Position numbers and translations under genes: made by a program. From positions 26,682,232 through 26,746,231 of the forward strand of contig CM037880.1 of assembly GCA_021292165.1 (NCBI GenBank): a stretch of 64,000 nt of DNA. Reading direction: 5' to 3'. Position 1 is the stretch's first letter; each line of letters starts with the position of its first letter. The notes below the pieces were generated by a model that saw nothing but the letters and a program-made list of their open reading frames with translations, was not told the origin of the DNA and made no database searches. This DNA comes from Shinisaurus crocodilurus (taxonomy: Eukaryota > Chordata > Lepidosauria > Squamata > Shinisauridae). Positions 63,870 to 64,000 of this stretch are shown in pieces.

Positions 63870-64000
63870 TTCACTTAAGAATATAAGAGCCCTGCTGGAT
63901 CAGACCAAGAGCCCATCTAGTCCAGCATTCTGTTCACACAGTGACCAAACAGCTGCCCATAGCAAACCCACAAGCAGGACATGAGTGCAGCAGCACCCTC
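63870..64000 (+). mobile_element. Reptile interspersed repeat, truncated by window end
   Basis: GAATATAAGAGCCCTGCTGG, ATCAGACCAAGAGCCCATCT and AGTCCAGCATTCTGTTCACA are phrases of a repeat common in reptile genomes. The class (LINE or SINE) was not determined. Confidence 0.55.

Overview
The window is vertebrate nuclear DNA, and its repeat content points to a squamate reptile (lizard-like). It holds a 5S-rRNA-derived SINE with a CR1-like tail, CR1 and L2 LINEs, DIRS retrotransposons and many short DNA transposons. The host gene is certain; the taxon is inferred from the repeats.

The only host gene recognised is MPP7, a membrane-associated guanylate kinase (MAGUK) scaffold of epithelial polarity and tight junctions. 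Eleven coding exons lie on the + strand between 9826 and 63664. All have GT-AG borders and compatible phases, and together they encode 412 uninterrupted codons. They cover the linker after the L27 region, the PDZ domain, the SH3 domain, the HOOK/basic linker and most of the guanylate-kinase-like domain. I found no exon for the N-terminal L27 region in 1-9825, and the C-terminal end of the GK domain lies beyond 64000. Everything else is intron or upstream intron sequence.

The introns are a transposon collection. Three DIRS-type (tyrosine recombinase) retrotransposons sit in the same orientation as the gene: a 5' half (459-2748), a decayed full-length copy (14595-20869) and a nearly intact copy (23011-29066). 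The last has identical 133-bp inverted terminal repeats, an internal complementary region, RT, RNase H and tyrosine recombinase. Its breaks are one premature stop in pol, a 50-bp duplication-insertion in gag and a small gag indel. LINEs are an antisense zinc-finger LINE (6841-8890), L2-like copies (11575-14045, 58735-59990 and several tails) and a CR1 (42686-44955) interrupted by a 0.5-kb segment with 40-bp direct repeats.

Smaller elements include three 5S-derived SINEs, two 136-bp hAT-like MITEs with perfect 8-bp target duplications, nested mariner-like elements, possible solo LTRs, a ~190-bp tandem array at 41890-42660, and many foldback (long inverted repeat) elements. Several foldbacks share a terminal motif close to CTGGGTTCACACAACAC. 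One of them is a strikingly GC-rich 447-bp palindrome (41304-41750).

Region by region: 1-9825 upstream intron with DIRS copy A, foldbacks, antisense LINE and SINEs; 9826-31828 exons 1-6, with DIRS B in the first intron and DIRS C in the second; 31829-47478 a 15.6-kb intron with foldbacks, tandem array and CR1; 47479-58594 exons 7-8 around a 10.9-kb intron with a 1.15-kb foldback; 58595-64000 exons 9-11 with an L2, a foldback and a candidate LTR.
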